This document shows, one piece after another, positions 1 to 7,832 of a stretch of 62,334 bases of DNA. A program made the position numbers and the translations under genes. The DNA is taken from contig CANRTU010000023.1 in assembly GCA_947642745.1 (NCBI GenBank), forward strand, positions 1 through 62,334. The letters are read 5' to 3'. Source of the DNA: an uncultured Eubacterium sp. GTDB lineage: Bacteria > Bacillota > Clostridia > Lachnospirales > Lachnospiraceae. Positions within the stretch are counted from its first letter, which is position 1. The number at the start of each line of letters is the position of its first letter. The notes under the pieces were generated by a model. The model saw nothing but the letters and a program-made list of their open reading frames with translations, made no database searches and was not told the origin of the DNA.

Positions 1-155
1 TCTATTGCCAAAGCATTTAAGGCGCATTCGGAGCATGGTGTTGTTTTTAATCCTTTTTCCGCTTTGCTGCAATCTATCCGTAAAATATATCCGTCAAAAG
101 TGGTTACGTCAATACAGTTATGGAGCATATTATATGCTGCATAAATAAATCTCAT
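1..155 (-). CDS. Partial DUF6061-like small protein (3' end outside window)
   Basis: Reading the minus strand from ATG at 155 gives an open frame of 51 codons that runs off the window edge. It begins MRFIYAAYNMLHNCIDVTTF and continues through a FDGYILRIDC stretch. The ATG is preceded by an AAAGGA ribosome site about 8 bases upstream on the minus strand. The start resembles the DUF6061 family of short proteins, which usually begin with a YNM...C(I/V)(D/E)V...DG...(I/L)D pattern. That assignment is from memory of the family and is not certain. The family has no known function and is often found in accessory DNA of gut Firmicutes. Nothing is known of the C-terminus because it lies outside the window. 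Confidence 0.6.
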   Translation of the reverse strand, partial: MRFIYAAYNMLHNCIDVTTFDGYILRIDCSKAEKGLKTTPCSECALNALAI

Positions 156-460
156 AACTTATCAGTCCTTTCTTGTCTGTGTTTTGGAGAAATTTTTGGA
201 AGCATTCCAATCAATTCTTCCTGTCCTGTTCATTTTATGTTATAATTTGTTACAGGTTTTTGTTTCCCTTATTTTTGCCCTTATGAGGGTTCGTAACATG
301 AGAGAAAAGGATATGAAACAAGGGAAAGCATAAGGGCAAACTCACTTGCTATAAATTTAGCGTTTTCAAGGGCTTGCGAACTTTTTGAAGATAAGATATA
401 ACAGTTATTAAACGCTATAAAATGTGTCTTATCAGAATTCAGATTTATCCTGGCAGACAG

Positions 461-660
461 CAGGTCTGCAGGTAAGTGATATAAAAACCAGGCAGTATCC
501 GGAAGAAATACATGGAATCCGGTTTTTCCATGTAAAGCGGGAATCCGGCAGGAACTTCAGTTCTGCCCTGATGACAACAGGTCTGCAGGGAAACTGGTAT
601 ATAAATCAGACAGTATCGGAATGGTTTTTGGAAGAATTATGCGTAAGTCCGGTTTTTAAC
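461..660 (+). repeat. Imperfect direct repeat, about 117-bp period
   Basis: The string CAGGTCTGCAGG occurs at about 461 and again at about 578. In both places it is followed by a similar stretch ending in CAGTATC(C)GGAA. The same CAGTATCCGG word recurs inside the larger 430-bp repeat that follows, so the whole block seems to have grown by successive duplication. Confidence 0.6.
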
Positions 661-684
661 TGACGGCAGAACACATGAGGCCGT

Positions 685-1545
685 TCTGCTGATGTATGCA
701 GTGCGCCTGTCTGCGGTAAGCAGTATCCGGTCTGGGAAACGTCTGCCGGAATTTCCGGATCATCCGTCCCCATACAGATATCTTTTCACTGTCTGTCACA
801 TGGATCTGTCCGGTACAGGCACTAAAACCGGGGGCGGGCATGTGTATATTCTGCCGGAAAAAGCCGGGGGAAGGAAGCCGTTCCCTGAAGGCATGACTGT
901 GGAGAAAAGCCGGAAGCTCTTTGTTTTCTGCCTGTTTTCAGGATTCAGGAACATGGACGTCCCTGAAAGGTGCCTGTGAGCCAGGGATGGTGGATAGGCA
1001 CCGGTCCGTCCGGTATGAATGCTTTCCCAGCAGAAAACTTAGAGATTCCCGCTTTTCGGAACCGGAATGCCGTAGGGACCGGCTGCCTTTGCCCGGCGTC
1101 CGGGAAATATACATTTCTGCTGATGTATACAGTGCGCCCGTCTGCGGTAAGCAGTATCCGGTCCGGGAATCGCCTGCCGGAATTTCCGGATCATCCGTCC
1201 CCATACAGATATCTTTTCACTGTCTGCCACATGGATCTGTCCGGTACAGGCACTAAAGCGGGGGCGGGCATGTGTATATTCTGCCGGAAACAGCCGGGGG
1301 AAGGAAGCCGGTCCCTGAAGGCATGACTGTGGAGAAAAGCCGGAAGCTCTTTGTTTTCTGCCTGTTTTCAGGATTCAGGAACATGGACGTCCCTGAAAGG
1401 TGCCTGTGAGCCAGGGATGGTGGATAGGCACCGGTCCGTCCGGTATGAATGCTTTCCCAGCAGAAAACTTAGAGATTCCCGCTTTTCGGAACCGGAATGC
1501 CGTAGGGACCGGCTGCCTTTGCCCAGCGTCTGGGAAATATACATT
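685..1545 (+). repeat. Tandem duplication, two copies of a ~430-bp unit
   Basis: The unit at about 685-1115 is repeated at about 1116-1545 with few substitutions and single-base indels. The word ACATGGACGT occurs at 951 and 1381, and GGGGCGGGCA at 831 and 1261, giving a 430-base period. A second set of matches (GATGTATGCA at 691 and GATGTATACA at 1122) gives 431, which shows an indel inside the unit. Frames in the unit differ between copies and have no ribosome sites, so it is probably non-coding. Confidence 0.9.
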
Positions 1546-1614
1546 CATTCGCAGCTGATCCGTTGCATGAAATAAAAGATAACCGTGCATGATCAGGTAT
1601 GGTTTGCTGTAGTA

Positions 1615-1819
1615 CCAGAGGTGTCTGAAAATCATTTCTGCCAGCTGCACTGCCCACTTTGCGGTATATCCGGCCCTCATCCGGGTCAAATTTCCCATAT
1701 CATGCCCTTTAGGGTATATCATGCCCTTTAGGGTACAAATTGTGACGCATACCCTAAGGGGTACGATGTATCATACCCTTTTGGTACATTTGACAGAAAT
1801 CATGTTTCAAACACGCTCT
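1615..1819. repeat. Dispersed palindromic element, family 1, copy A
   Basis: The left end reads AGAGGTGTCTGAAAATCATT and the right end ATCATGTTTCAAACACGCTCT, an imperfect terminal inverted repeat. Inside are several short palindromes of the type TACCCTAAGGGGTA and CCCTTTAGGGTA, each flanked by ATCAT. Similar elements lie at 5922, 19619, 56440 and 61236. The right end abuts the GH13 gene and supplies the AG of its TAG stop. No protein is encoded, so it looks like a miniature inverted-repeat element or a repeat of REP type. Confidence 0.75.
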
Positions 1820-3380
1820 AATACCGGCAGATGATTGCGCTGCATGGCGGTGTCTGCAGACGTCCATTCTGCCAGAACAGTTCATCTGAACCGTCGTCCC
1901 TGCGGCAGGAGAAAATTATTTCTCCGGGCCTGCGGGATAACGGGCATTCGCAGGTACGGTCCGACGGGTTTAGGATTACCAGCAGTGTTTCATCTTCTGC
2001 CTGCCGTTCGTACAGGAACGGATAACTGTCTGGTTCTGCGTATAAAAACCGGATTTCACCACTGCCCTGCAGTGCTTTATGCGCATGGCGCAGTGCGGTC
2101 AGTTCCCTGACCGTATGATACAGGGAATGGGAATCTTTTGTCATGGAAGCAACGGTAGGGCGGGCCGGATCTGTATCCAGCGGAAGGTAGAGCTTTTCTG
2201 CCGGGGCAGTGGAAAATCCGGCGTTTACGGAGTGGTCCCACTGCATCGGCGTTCTGGAACCGGTACGGTCGTAGCCTCCTTCTTTGGAAGTGAGGTCTTC
2301 CAGATAACGCATTCCGGTTTCATCCCCGTAATATAAAAACGGGCAGCCCGGCATTGTAAACAGGAAAGCGAAGGCAAGTTTCATTTCCTCTTCGTCCAGT
2401 GTGGCCCGCATCCGTTTCATATCGTGGTTTCCGGACGGAATGCAGCAGTAGCCTTTTTGCTTTGTCAGCTGGTAATAGGACTCATAAGTCTGTACAAACT
2501 GGCTGATATCACCGGTTCCTTTCCTGGAAAAATAAGGATTTTCACGAAACAGCTTCATATAGCAGGTAGGGCCGGAGTGGAGCAGAAAGTCCATATGAAA
2601 GCCTGCCTCAATGGCTTCTTTTGGATCGCCCCATTCGGAAATCAGCACAGCCTGTGGATAATGTTCATCCAGGAAGGCACGTACCTGCTGCCAGAGGCGT
2701 TTTGTCCACTTATGTCCGGGATCGGCTTTCACAAGACTGGCAGCCATGTCTACCCGGAAGCCGTCGCAGCCCATATCCAGCCAGAAGGACATAATGTCCT
2801 GCAGCAGCAGCCGGCCCTGTTCTGCTTCCGGAGAATCAGCGGCAGTCTGCCAGGGTTTTGTCACTTCACCAAAACCATAATTTAATGCCGGCTGGGTGCT
2901 GAAACAGTTCATGGCCACGGCTCCGTCACGTTCCGAAATACCCCTGAGCCAGTTTCGGATGCCGCTTATTTCCCCGGTTTCTTCCATTACGCTGTCCGTC
3001 CATATAAAACGGCTGGTCCAGTCGTTTTCTTCCGCAAGGCAGGAGGCTTTAAACCAGGGAGATTCCAGGGACGTATGTCCGGCCACCAGATCCAGCAGAA
3101 TATGCATGTCACGACGGTGGACCTCATCAAACAGTTCTTTCAGATCTTCATTGGTGCCATAACGTGGCGCCGCCTGGTAAAAGTCTGTGACATCGTAACC
3201 TGCGTCATAGAACGGGGATACAAAGCAGGGATTCATCCAGATAGCGTTGCAGCCAAGATCACGGATGTAGTCCAGCCGCCGGATAATTCCTTTAAAATCA
3301 CCGATGCCGTCGCCGTTGCTGTCCTGAAAAGACTGTGGATATATTTCATAAAATACTGCGTTTTCTAACCATTTTACCAT
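1818..3380 (-). CDS. GH13 family alpha-glucosidase / alpha-amylase-like glycosidase
   Basis: This 520-residue cytoplasmic protein has no signal peptide and carries the full set of GH13 (alpha-amylase family) motifs. A calcium-type loop DSNGDGIGDFKGI lies at about 20-32. The nucleophile is Asp211 in GFRVDMA, the acid/base is Glu249 in LISEWG, and the third carboxylate is Asp320 in SGNHDM. Length and layout fit oligo-1,6-glucosidase, alpha-glucosidase or trehalose-acting members, which hydrolyse or transfer alpha-glucosyl groups from short oligosaccharides. The exact substrate cannot be read from the motifs. It is the last gene of a minus-strand set with an AraC regulator 37 bases upstream and a MATE transporter before that. 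Its TAG stop coincides with the edge of a palindromic repeat element. The start ATG at 3380 follows an AAGGAGGAAAC ribosome site on the minus strand. Confidence 0.9.
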   Translation of the reverse strand: MVKWLENAVFYEIYPQSFQDSNGDGIGDFKGIIRRLDYIRDLGCNAIWMNPCFVSPFYDAGYDVTDFYQAAPRYGTNEDLKELFDEVHRRDMHILLDLVAGHTSLESPWFKASCLAEENDWTSRFIWTDSVMEETGEISGIRNWLRGISERDGAVAMNCFSTQPALNYGFGEVTKPWQTAADSPEAEQGRLLLQDIMSFWLDMGCDGFRVDMAASLVKADPGHKWTKRLWQQVRAFLDEHYPQAVLISEWGDPKEAIEAGFHMDFLLHSGPTCYMKLFRENPYFSRKGTGDISQFVQTYESYYQLTKQKGYCCIPSGNHDMKRMRATLDEEEMKLAFAFLFTMPGCPFLYYGDETGMRYLEDLTSKEGGYDRTGSRTPMQWDHSVNAGFSTAPAEKLYLPLDTDPARPTVASMTKDSHSLYHTVRELTALRHAHKALQGSGEIRFLYAEPDSYPFLYERQAEDETLLVILNPSDRTCECPLSRRPGEIIFSCRRDDGSDELFWQNGRLQTPPCSAIICRY

Positions 3381-3417
3381 GTCTGTTTCCTCCTTGTGTA
3401 GTTGTAAAATATTCTGG

Positions 3418-4296
3418 TCAGGATAATGTATTTAGCTGTTTTCTGTAATCTAACGGCGTACAGCCCTGAAATTCCTTAAACCTGCGGATGAAATAACTGA
3501 AATTTGAATAGCCTGACGCAAGTCCGATTTCCATTACCGACAGGGCTGTTGTCTGGAGCAGAATGCACGCCTGTTCCACCCGGTACCGGTTGAGGTACTG
3601 GATGAAGCTGATATGAAGGGTATCTGAAAAATAACTTGAGAAATATTTGGGGGACATATGCATAAGATCCGCCGCCTGTTCCAGGGAAATACTTTCCATG
3701 TAATGATCCGCCACATACTGCAGTACGGTTTTTAAACGCAGCGCCGTATAGGAATGCTCCTGCGTCTGCGTTTCCTTCAGTACGAAAGCCTGGTGCTGTC
3801 TGAGCAGGGCGATGAGCCGGTACAGTTCCGCTTTGACCAGCAGTTCATAGGCGATGGGACGTTCCTCCACCAGCCGTTTTAATTCCGCCATAATATTCAT
3901 CAGCGGATAGGAGCAGGGATGAAGCGGCAGGATCCGCTCCGGAAAGCACCATTTTTCTCCAAGGGGCGCTAACAACGCCGTCTGCGCATAGTCATTTTCC
4001 TTAAAATCCAGCGCCCGCATGGAAAATACAAAGGAATAAAATACATTTCCGCTGCCGCTGCCCTGCATCTGGTGGAGCTGGCCGGAATTGACGAAAAACA
4101 CCTCACCTTCAGATGAGGTCAGATGTTTTCCGTCAATGATGACAGTCAGTCTTCCTTTTTCCACAACCAGGATCTCCACTTCTTCGTGCCAGTGGCAGGG
4201 GACCAGAAGCTGTGTGCAGCCTTCCGGTTTCGGATAGTACTGGAAACGGAACAGCGGGGAGCCGTGTATTTTCTTTTCTTCCAGATCATTTCGCAT
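3418..4296 (-). CDS. AraC family transcriptional regulator with cupin sensor domain
   Basis: The 292-residue protein has an N-terminal cupin-type ligand domain. CHWHEEVEILVVEKGRLTV at about 34-52 is the usual metal/sugar-pocket segment. At the C-terminus is a double helix-turn-helix AraC domain (about 190-285), with ISLEQAADLMHMSPKYFS and a second helix pair ending in EFQGCTPLDYRKQ. Such regulators usually bind a sugar and activate a neighbouring sugar-use gene. Its start overlaps the end of the upstream MATE gene by 11 bases and it precedes the GH13 gene, so all three are probably one transcript and this protein probably controls them. The ligand is unknown; an alpha-glucoside would fit the glycosidase. 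Confidence 0.9.
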   Translation of the reverse strand: MRNDLEEKKIHGSPLFRFQYYPKPEGCTQLLVPCHWHEEVEILVVEKGRLTVIIDGKHLTSSEGEVFFVNSGQLHQMQGSGSGNVFYSFVFSMRALDFKENDYAQTALLAPLGEKWCFPERILPLHPCSYPLMNIMAELKRLVEERPIAYELLVKAELYRLIALLRQHQAFVLKETQTQEHSYTALRLKTVLQYVADHYMESISLEQAADLMHMSPKYFSSYFSDTLHISFIQYLNRYRVEQACILLQTTALSVMEIGLASGYSNFSYFIRRFKEFQGCTPLDYRKQLNTLS

Positions 4297-5650
4297 AGGC
4301 AGCCTCCGTGAAGGTGCGCTTATTCATAAGATACAGATAGCTGAGTATCAGTACCACATCTGCGCCGGCCCAGGCAAGTACTTCCGCCAGAAATACTCCG
4401 GTGCCTCCGATCATGGATGGCAGCAGCAGCGCTGCGCCGGTGCGCATAATCAGTTCCCCGATGCCGGATACCATTGGCCAGAACGTATTTCCCATACCCT
4501 GTATCGAAGAACGGATGACATAAAGTACATACAGGATGGGCAGGCAGACGCACATAATGGCCAGGTATTCATAAGCTACCGCAATGGTCTCTGTCACTTC
4601 GCTGGCTGTACCGGATACAAAAGCTCCCAGGACAGGTTTTCCGATCAGAAGCATGACGGTCGAAATTACCAGGGACGTGCAGACCGCTACTTTTAAAGCT
4701 GCCCGTACACCCTCACGGATGCGGCCGGTGTTTCTGGCGCCCAGATTCTGCCCTACATAGGTAGTCATGGCGAATCCATAGGAGGATGTGGCGATTTCCA
4801 GTACCCCGTGCAGTTTGCTGCCGGCTGTAAACCCTGCGATAAATATAAGGCCAAACCGGTTTACCACAGTCTGTACTATCATTCCGCCGCCGGCAATCAG
4901 AAGGTTCTGCAGCGCCATGGGAGTACTGAGGACAAACATCCGGCGCACCAGCTTTTTATCTATCCGGAAATCTTCTCCGGAAAGGGAGAGCAGTGGGATT
5001 TTGCGCATGTAACCAAGACAGAATACGCAGGAACAAAACTGTGCGGCTACAGTGGCCACCGCGGCTCCGGCAATGCCCCATTCAAATACCATGACAAACA
5101 GCAGATCCAGTCCCACATTTACCAGGGACGCCACTGCCATGGCAATGAGCGGGGTCTTTCCATCCCCGAGTGAACGCAGGATGGCGGCCAGCAGGTTGTA
5201 GCCTGTAATGACAGGAACACCCAGCAGGGAAATCTGCAGATACAGTATCCCATAGGAAATGATTCCGTCCGGCGTTTTTAAAAGTACCAGCAGCGTACGT
5301 GCCATAAGCAGCCCTGATGCCAGCAGGATCACCGAACAGATTCCGGAAAGAACAATGGAGTTGCCGGTTACTTTACGCAGCTGTTTTTCGTTGCCTGCCC
5401 CGAACGCCTGGGACATCAGAATGGCAAAGCCCTGCGTCAGTCCCTGGATAAAGCCGAGGACAACCCAGTTAGGCCAGGTGGTGGCTCCCAGGGCAGCCAG
5501 TGCGTCCACACCAAGGCATCTGCCCACGACCATACTGTCAACAACAGTATACAGCTGCTGAAAGACATTTCCCACCATTAAAGGGATTGCGAAGGATACG
5601 ATCAGGGAAACGGGCGCTCCTGTCGTCATGTTCTGAATACGTGTGGTCAT
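4286..5650 (-). CDS. MATE family efflux transporter
   Basis: The 454-residue, very hydrophobic protein has about 12 membrane segments and the two-fold repeated layout of MATE (multidrug and toxic compound extrusion) exporters. The start region FAIPLMVGNVFQQLYTVVDS, then VGRCLGVDALAALGA, and the second-half segment VGQNLGARNTGRIREGV are typical. MATE proteins exchange Na+ or H+ for organic cations or other small molecules at the cytoplasmic membrane. It is the first gene of the minus-strand set and overlaps the AraC gene by 11 bases, which implies translational coupling. Its place with a glycosidase leaves open whether the cargo is a drug or a metabolite. A good promoter lies about 170 bases upstream. 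Confidence 0.92.
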   Translation of the reverse strand: MTTRIQNMTTGAPVSLIVSFAIPLMVGNVFQQLYTVVDSMVVGRCLGVDALAALGATTWPNWVVLGFIQGLTQGFAILMSQAFGAGNEKQLRKVTGNSIVLSGICSVILLASGLLMARTLLVLLKTPDGIISYGILYLQISLLGVPVITGYNLLAAILRSLGDGKTPLIAMAVASLVNVGLDLLFVMVFEWGIAGAAVATVAAQFCSCVFCLGYMRKIPLLSLSGEDFRIDKKLVRRMFVLSTPMALQNLLIAGGGMIVQTVVNRFGLIFIAGFTAGSKLHGVLEIATSSYGFAMTTYVGQNLGARNTGRIREGVRAALKVAVCTSLVISTVMLLIGKPVLGAFVSGTASEVTETIAVAYEYLAIMCVCLPILYVLYVIRSSIQGMGNTFWPMVSGIGELIMRTGAALLLPSMIGGTGVFLAEVLAWAGADVVLILSYLYLMNKRTFTEAAYAK

Positions 5651-5826
5651 CTGGTATCTCCTTTCCGGAGCAATGCAGAAAACGGATACTTTTTTATCTG
5701 CATGCTCTTACTGATGATGTGGTAACGGATGGCAAGCCAGCTCCTGCTCCCCTGAGTGACACAGTTTCCTGTCTGCGCAGGGGACAGTGGAAGGAGGCGG
5801 GCTGCCGGAAGCGTTACATTTTCTGA

Positions 5827-5855
5827 AGTATAGCACGGCAGGGCAGACGGGGCAA
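5827..5855 (-). promoter_or_regulatory. Predicted promoter for MATE-AraC-GH13 genes
   Basis: On the minus strand, TTGCCC (5855-5850) is separated by 17 bases from TATACT (5832-5827). A TG one base upstream of the -10 makes it an extended -10. The position fits the MATE start at 5650 with a leader of about 170 bases. Confidence 0.55.
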
Positions 5856-6411
5856 TACACAAATATCTGATTTAATTGTACAAATTCCAGATGTATGAAA
5901 AGTCATATTTTAAGCATTCCGGGAGCATGTCTTAAAAATCTTTCCCGCGATCCGCAGTTTCCGGTTTGTGGGACAGTTACGCCGGATGCAGGTTACATAG
6001 TCCTCTATATTCAATGGTCATGTTATACCCATGGGTCATGCAATCCCCGGAGGGTACGATGCGGCGTGTCTGTCTGGGTTCATTTCAGGATCATGGAAGA
6101 ATCACAGGCCCGTTGAGGAATCTCATGTTCCTGTGGCACACCTGTCAGAAAGCGTTTCAGGACATGCTCTGGGGATCTGAAGGTTCTTTTATGTCAGAAA
6201 CGGGGAGGGTGGCAACTGGCCGGAAAGAGTCCGGGATCCGGGCTTTTTACTGGCAAATCGCACAAAGCCGCAGACAGAAAGACCGGACTGTGTCGTTGTA
6301 AATACACCAATGAAATGCTGCTGTCATACATAAAAATATACGATATGCATAAAAATAAAAGAATTTTCAAGAAAGACAGAAGAATATTGTATGTTTTTTT
6401 ACTATACACAC
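5856..6411. other. Intergenic region between divergent MATE and mglB genes
   Basis: No gene is supported here; the frames present lack ribosome sites. The stretch holds a degenerate copy of the family-1 palindromic element (5922-6172), then an AT-rich segment leading into the mglB promoter. Confidence 0.5.
5922..6172. repeat. Dispersed palindromic element, family 1, degenerate copy E
   Basis: The left end GGAGCATGTCTTAAAAATC and the right end GCGTTTCAGGACATGCTCTG form an imperfect inverted pair that matches the ends of the copies at 19619 and 56440. The interior keeps fragments such as TATACCCATGGGTCATGC and GGAGGGTACGATGC that resemble the internal palindromes of better copies. Confidence 0.5.
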
Positions 6412-6420
6412 TGTTATAAT
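6412..6420 (+). promoter_or_regulatory. Extended -10 promoter element for mglB
   Basis: TGTTATAAT at 6412-6420 is a full extended -10 (TGN-TATAAT) 50 bases before the mglB start. No good -35 is present; TGTTTT at 6393-6398 is the nearest at proper spacing. A weak -35 fits a promoter that needs an activator, such as the response regulator encoded downstream. Confidence 0.55.
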
Positions 6421-6469
6421 TCTGACTGTAACAAAGAGTTATAGAGAAAAAACACAGGGAGGGTAATAT

Positions 6470-7639
6470 ATGAAAAAGAAAGTAGTGAGTTTACTGCTCG
6501 CAATGACAATGGTAGCAACAATGGCAGCAGGATGTGGCAGTAAGGATGATTCAAAAGACAATACATCTGATACCACAAATGATCAGAACAGTGGGGATGA
6601 GGATAAAGAAAGTACACCTGACGATACGGCGGACGGAGATACAAAGAGTGATGACGCAACAGACGGAGATACAAAGAGCGATGACGCAACAGGCGGCGCA
6701 GATCTGGCTGACAAAAAGGTTGGCGTATGTATCTATCAGTTTTCTGATAACTTTATGACACTGTTCCGTGGAGAGCTGGAGAACTATCTGGTAAGCCTGG
6801 GCTTTTCCAAAGATAATATTAAGATCGTGGACGGTGCCAATGACCAGGGTACCCAGTCCGGACAGATTGATAACTTTATCGCAGAAGGTGTGGACGTGAT
6901 GATTGTAAATCCGGTAAACTCTTCTTCTGCTGAGACAATTACAGATAAAGTAGTAAATGCGGATATTCCGCTTGTTTATATTAACCGTGAGCCGGATAAA
7001 GATGAACAGAAGAGATGGGAAGAGAACAACTGGAATGTTACATATGTAGGTTGTGACGCACGCCAGTCCGGTACATTCCAGGGCGAGCTGATTATGGATC
7101 TCGGCCTTGAGACTGTTGATAAAAATGGCGACGGCAAAGTACAGTACGTAATGGTACAGGGCGATCCGGAAAATATTGACGCACAGTACCGTACCGAATT
7201 TTCCGTAAAAGCTTTAACAGACGCAAAATGGGAAGTGGACTGCCTGTCTGATCAGGTAGGTAACTGGCAGCAGGATCAGGCACAGCAGATCGTTGCGAAT
7301 GCGTTAGGACAGCATGGCGATTCCATAGAAGTTGTATTCTGTAATAATGACGCCATGGCACTGGGCGCACTGCAGGCAATTGACGCGGCTGGCCGCAAAG
7401 TCGGAGAAGATATCTTCCTGGTAGGCGTGGACGCATTATCGGAAGCTCTTGAAAACGTAATATCCGGCAAAATGACAGGTACTGTATTTAACGATCATTT
7501 CTCCCAGTCACACAGCGCCGCTGACGCAGCTGTAAAATATGTCAATGGTGAGACTAATGAACATTATATCGGCTGTGATTATGTAAAAGTTACGAAAGAT
7601 AACGCACAGGACGTTCTTGATATGGTAAGTGGTAAATAA
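6470..7639 (+). CDS. mglB: Galactose/glucose-binding lipoprotein of ABC importer
   Basis: The 389-residue protein begins with a lipoprotein signal peptide, MKKKVVSLLLAMTMVATMAAGC, whose lipobox ends at Cys22. A long acidic linker follows (about 23-75) with two perfect DGDTKSDDAT repeats. The rest is a periplasmic-binding fold of the MglB type. The loop DKNGDGKVQYVMVQGDP in the middle matches the EF-hand-like calcium site of the galactose/glucose-binding protein. The motifs FCNNDAMALGALQAI and VGVDALSEAL line the sugar cleft in this family. It would capture galactose or glucose outside the membrane and deliver it to MglAC. It is followed by a hairpin and then mglA, an arrangement that normally yields extra binding protein. 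The ribosome site GGAGGG lies about 10 bases before the ATG. Confidence 0.93.
   Translation: MKKKVVSLLLAMTMVATMAAGCGSKDDSKDNTSDTTNDQNSGDEDKESTPDDTADGDTKSDDATDGDTKSDDATGGADLADKKVGVCIYQFSDNFMTLFRGELENYLVSLGFSKDNIKIVDGANDQGTQSGQIDNFIAEGVDVMIVNPVNSSSAETITDKVVNADIPLVYINREPDKDEQKRWEENNWNVTYVGCDARQSGTFQGELIMDLGLETVDKNGDGKVQYVMVQGDPENIDAQYRTEFSVKALTDAKWEVDCLSDQVGNWQQDQAQQIVANALGQHGDSIEVVFCNNDAMALGALQAIDAAGRKVGEDIFLVGVDALSEALENVISGKMTGTVFNDHFSQSHSAADAAVKYVNGETNEHYIGCDYVKVTKDNAQDVLDMVSGK
6631..6690 (+). repeat. In-frame 30-bp tandem repeat in mglB linker
   Basis: Two near-identical 30-base units (6631-6660 and 6661-6690, two differences) each encode DGDTKSDDAT. They lie between the lipid anchor and the folded domain, so changes in copy number would alter only tether length. 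Confidence 0.9.
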
Positions 7640-7672
7640 GTAACAGGCCGTAAATTATATAGAACCAGATAA

Positions 7673-7709
7673 GCGGTGCGGGTGTGCAAGGCACCCGCGC
7701 TTCTTTTTT
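7673..7709 (+). terminator. Intercistronic terminator/attenuator between mglB and mglA
   Basis: GCGGGTG at 678-684 of the 7-kb block (7678-7684) pairs with CACCCGC at 7692-7698 and is followed by a run of six T within CTTCTTTTTTG. Its site between binding protein and ATPase genes is typical of partial termination, which keeps binding protein in excess. Confidence 0.75.
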
Positions 7710-7832
7710 GTCCTGTGTGAAGCTGTCAGGCGCCAGTACTGGCAGGTTTGCGCCAGGACTTGTAAATTGTGTGAAGCTGCGGGCTTTGGGCCGGCGTGTT
7801 TTACACCCGGACAATGAAAGAGGAGGAGTAGT

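Larger units (their letters stand above)
156..1614. other. Gene-poor, repeat-rich edge region
   Basis: I see no convincing gene here. The open frames lack ribosome binding sites and lie inside duplicated DNA. The stretch 156-420 is AT-rich and holds two inverted repeats: TTTGCCCTTATG near 275 with CATAAGGGCAAA near 331, and TAGCGTTT near 358 with AAACGCTA near 411. From about 440 the DNA turns GC-rich and is built of direct repeats, listed separately. The position next to a DUF6061-like gene suggests an accessory-element boundary, but no integrase or attachment site is visible. Confidence 0.6.

Noticed and set aside
424..663. 79-residue frame starting with GTG at 424
   Set aside because: No ribosome site, lies in imperfect repeats, and encodes a composition without recognisable features.
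640..1560. CRISPR array
   Set aside because: Repeats are long (430 and 117 bases) with no short regular repeat-spacer pattern and no cas genes.
921..1575. Long frames across the 430-bp tandem repeats on both strands
   Set aside because: The frames are broken differently in the two copies by single-base indels, have no ribosome sites, and look like GC-rich shadow frames.
7092..7436. Minus-strand frames opposite mglB and many other long genes
   Set aside because: They are shadows of well-supported genes, with no ribosome sites and typical antisense composition.
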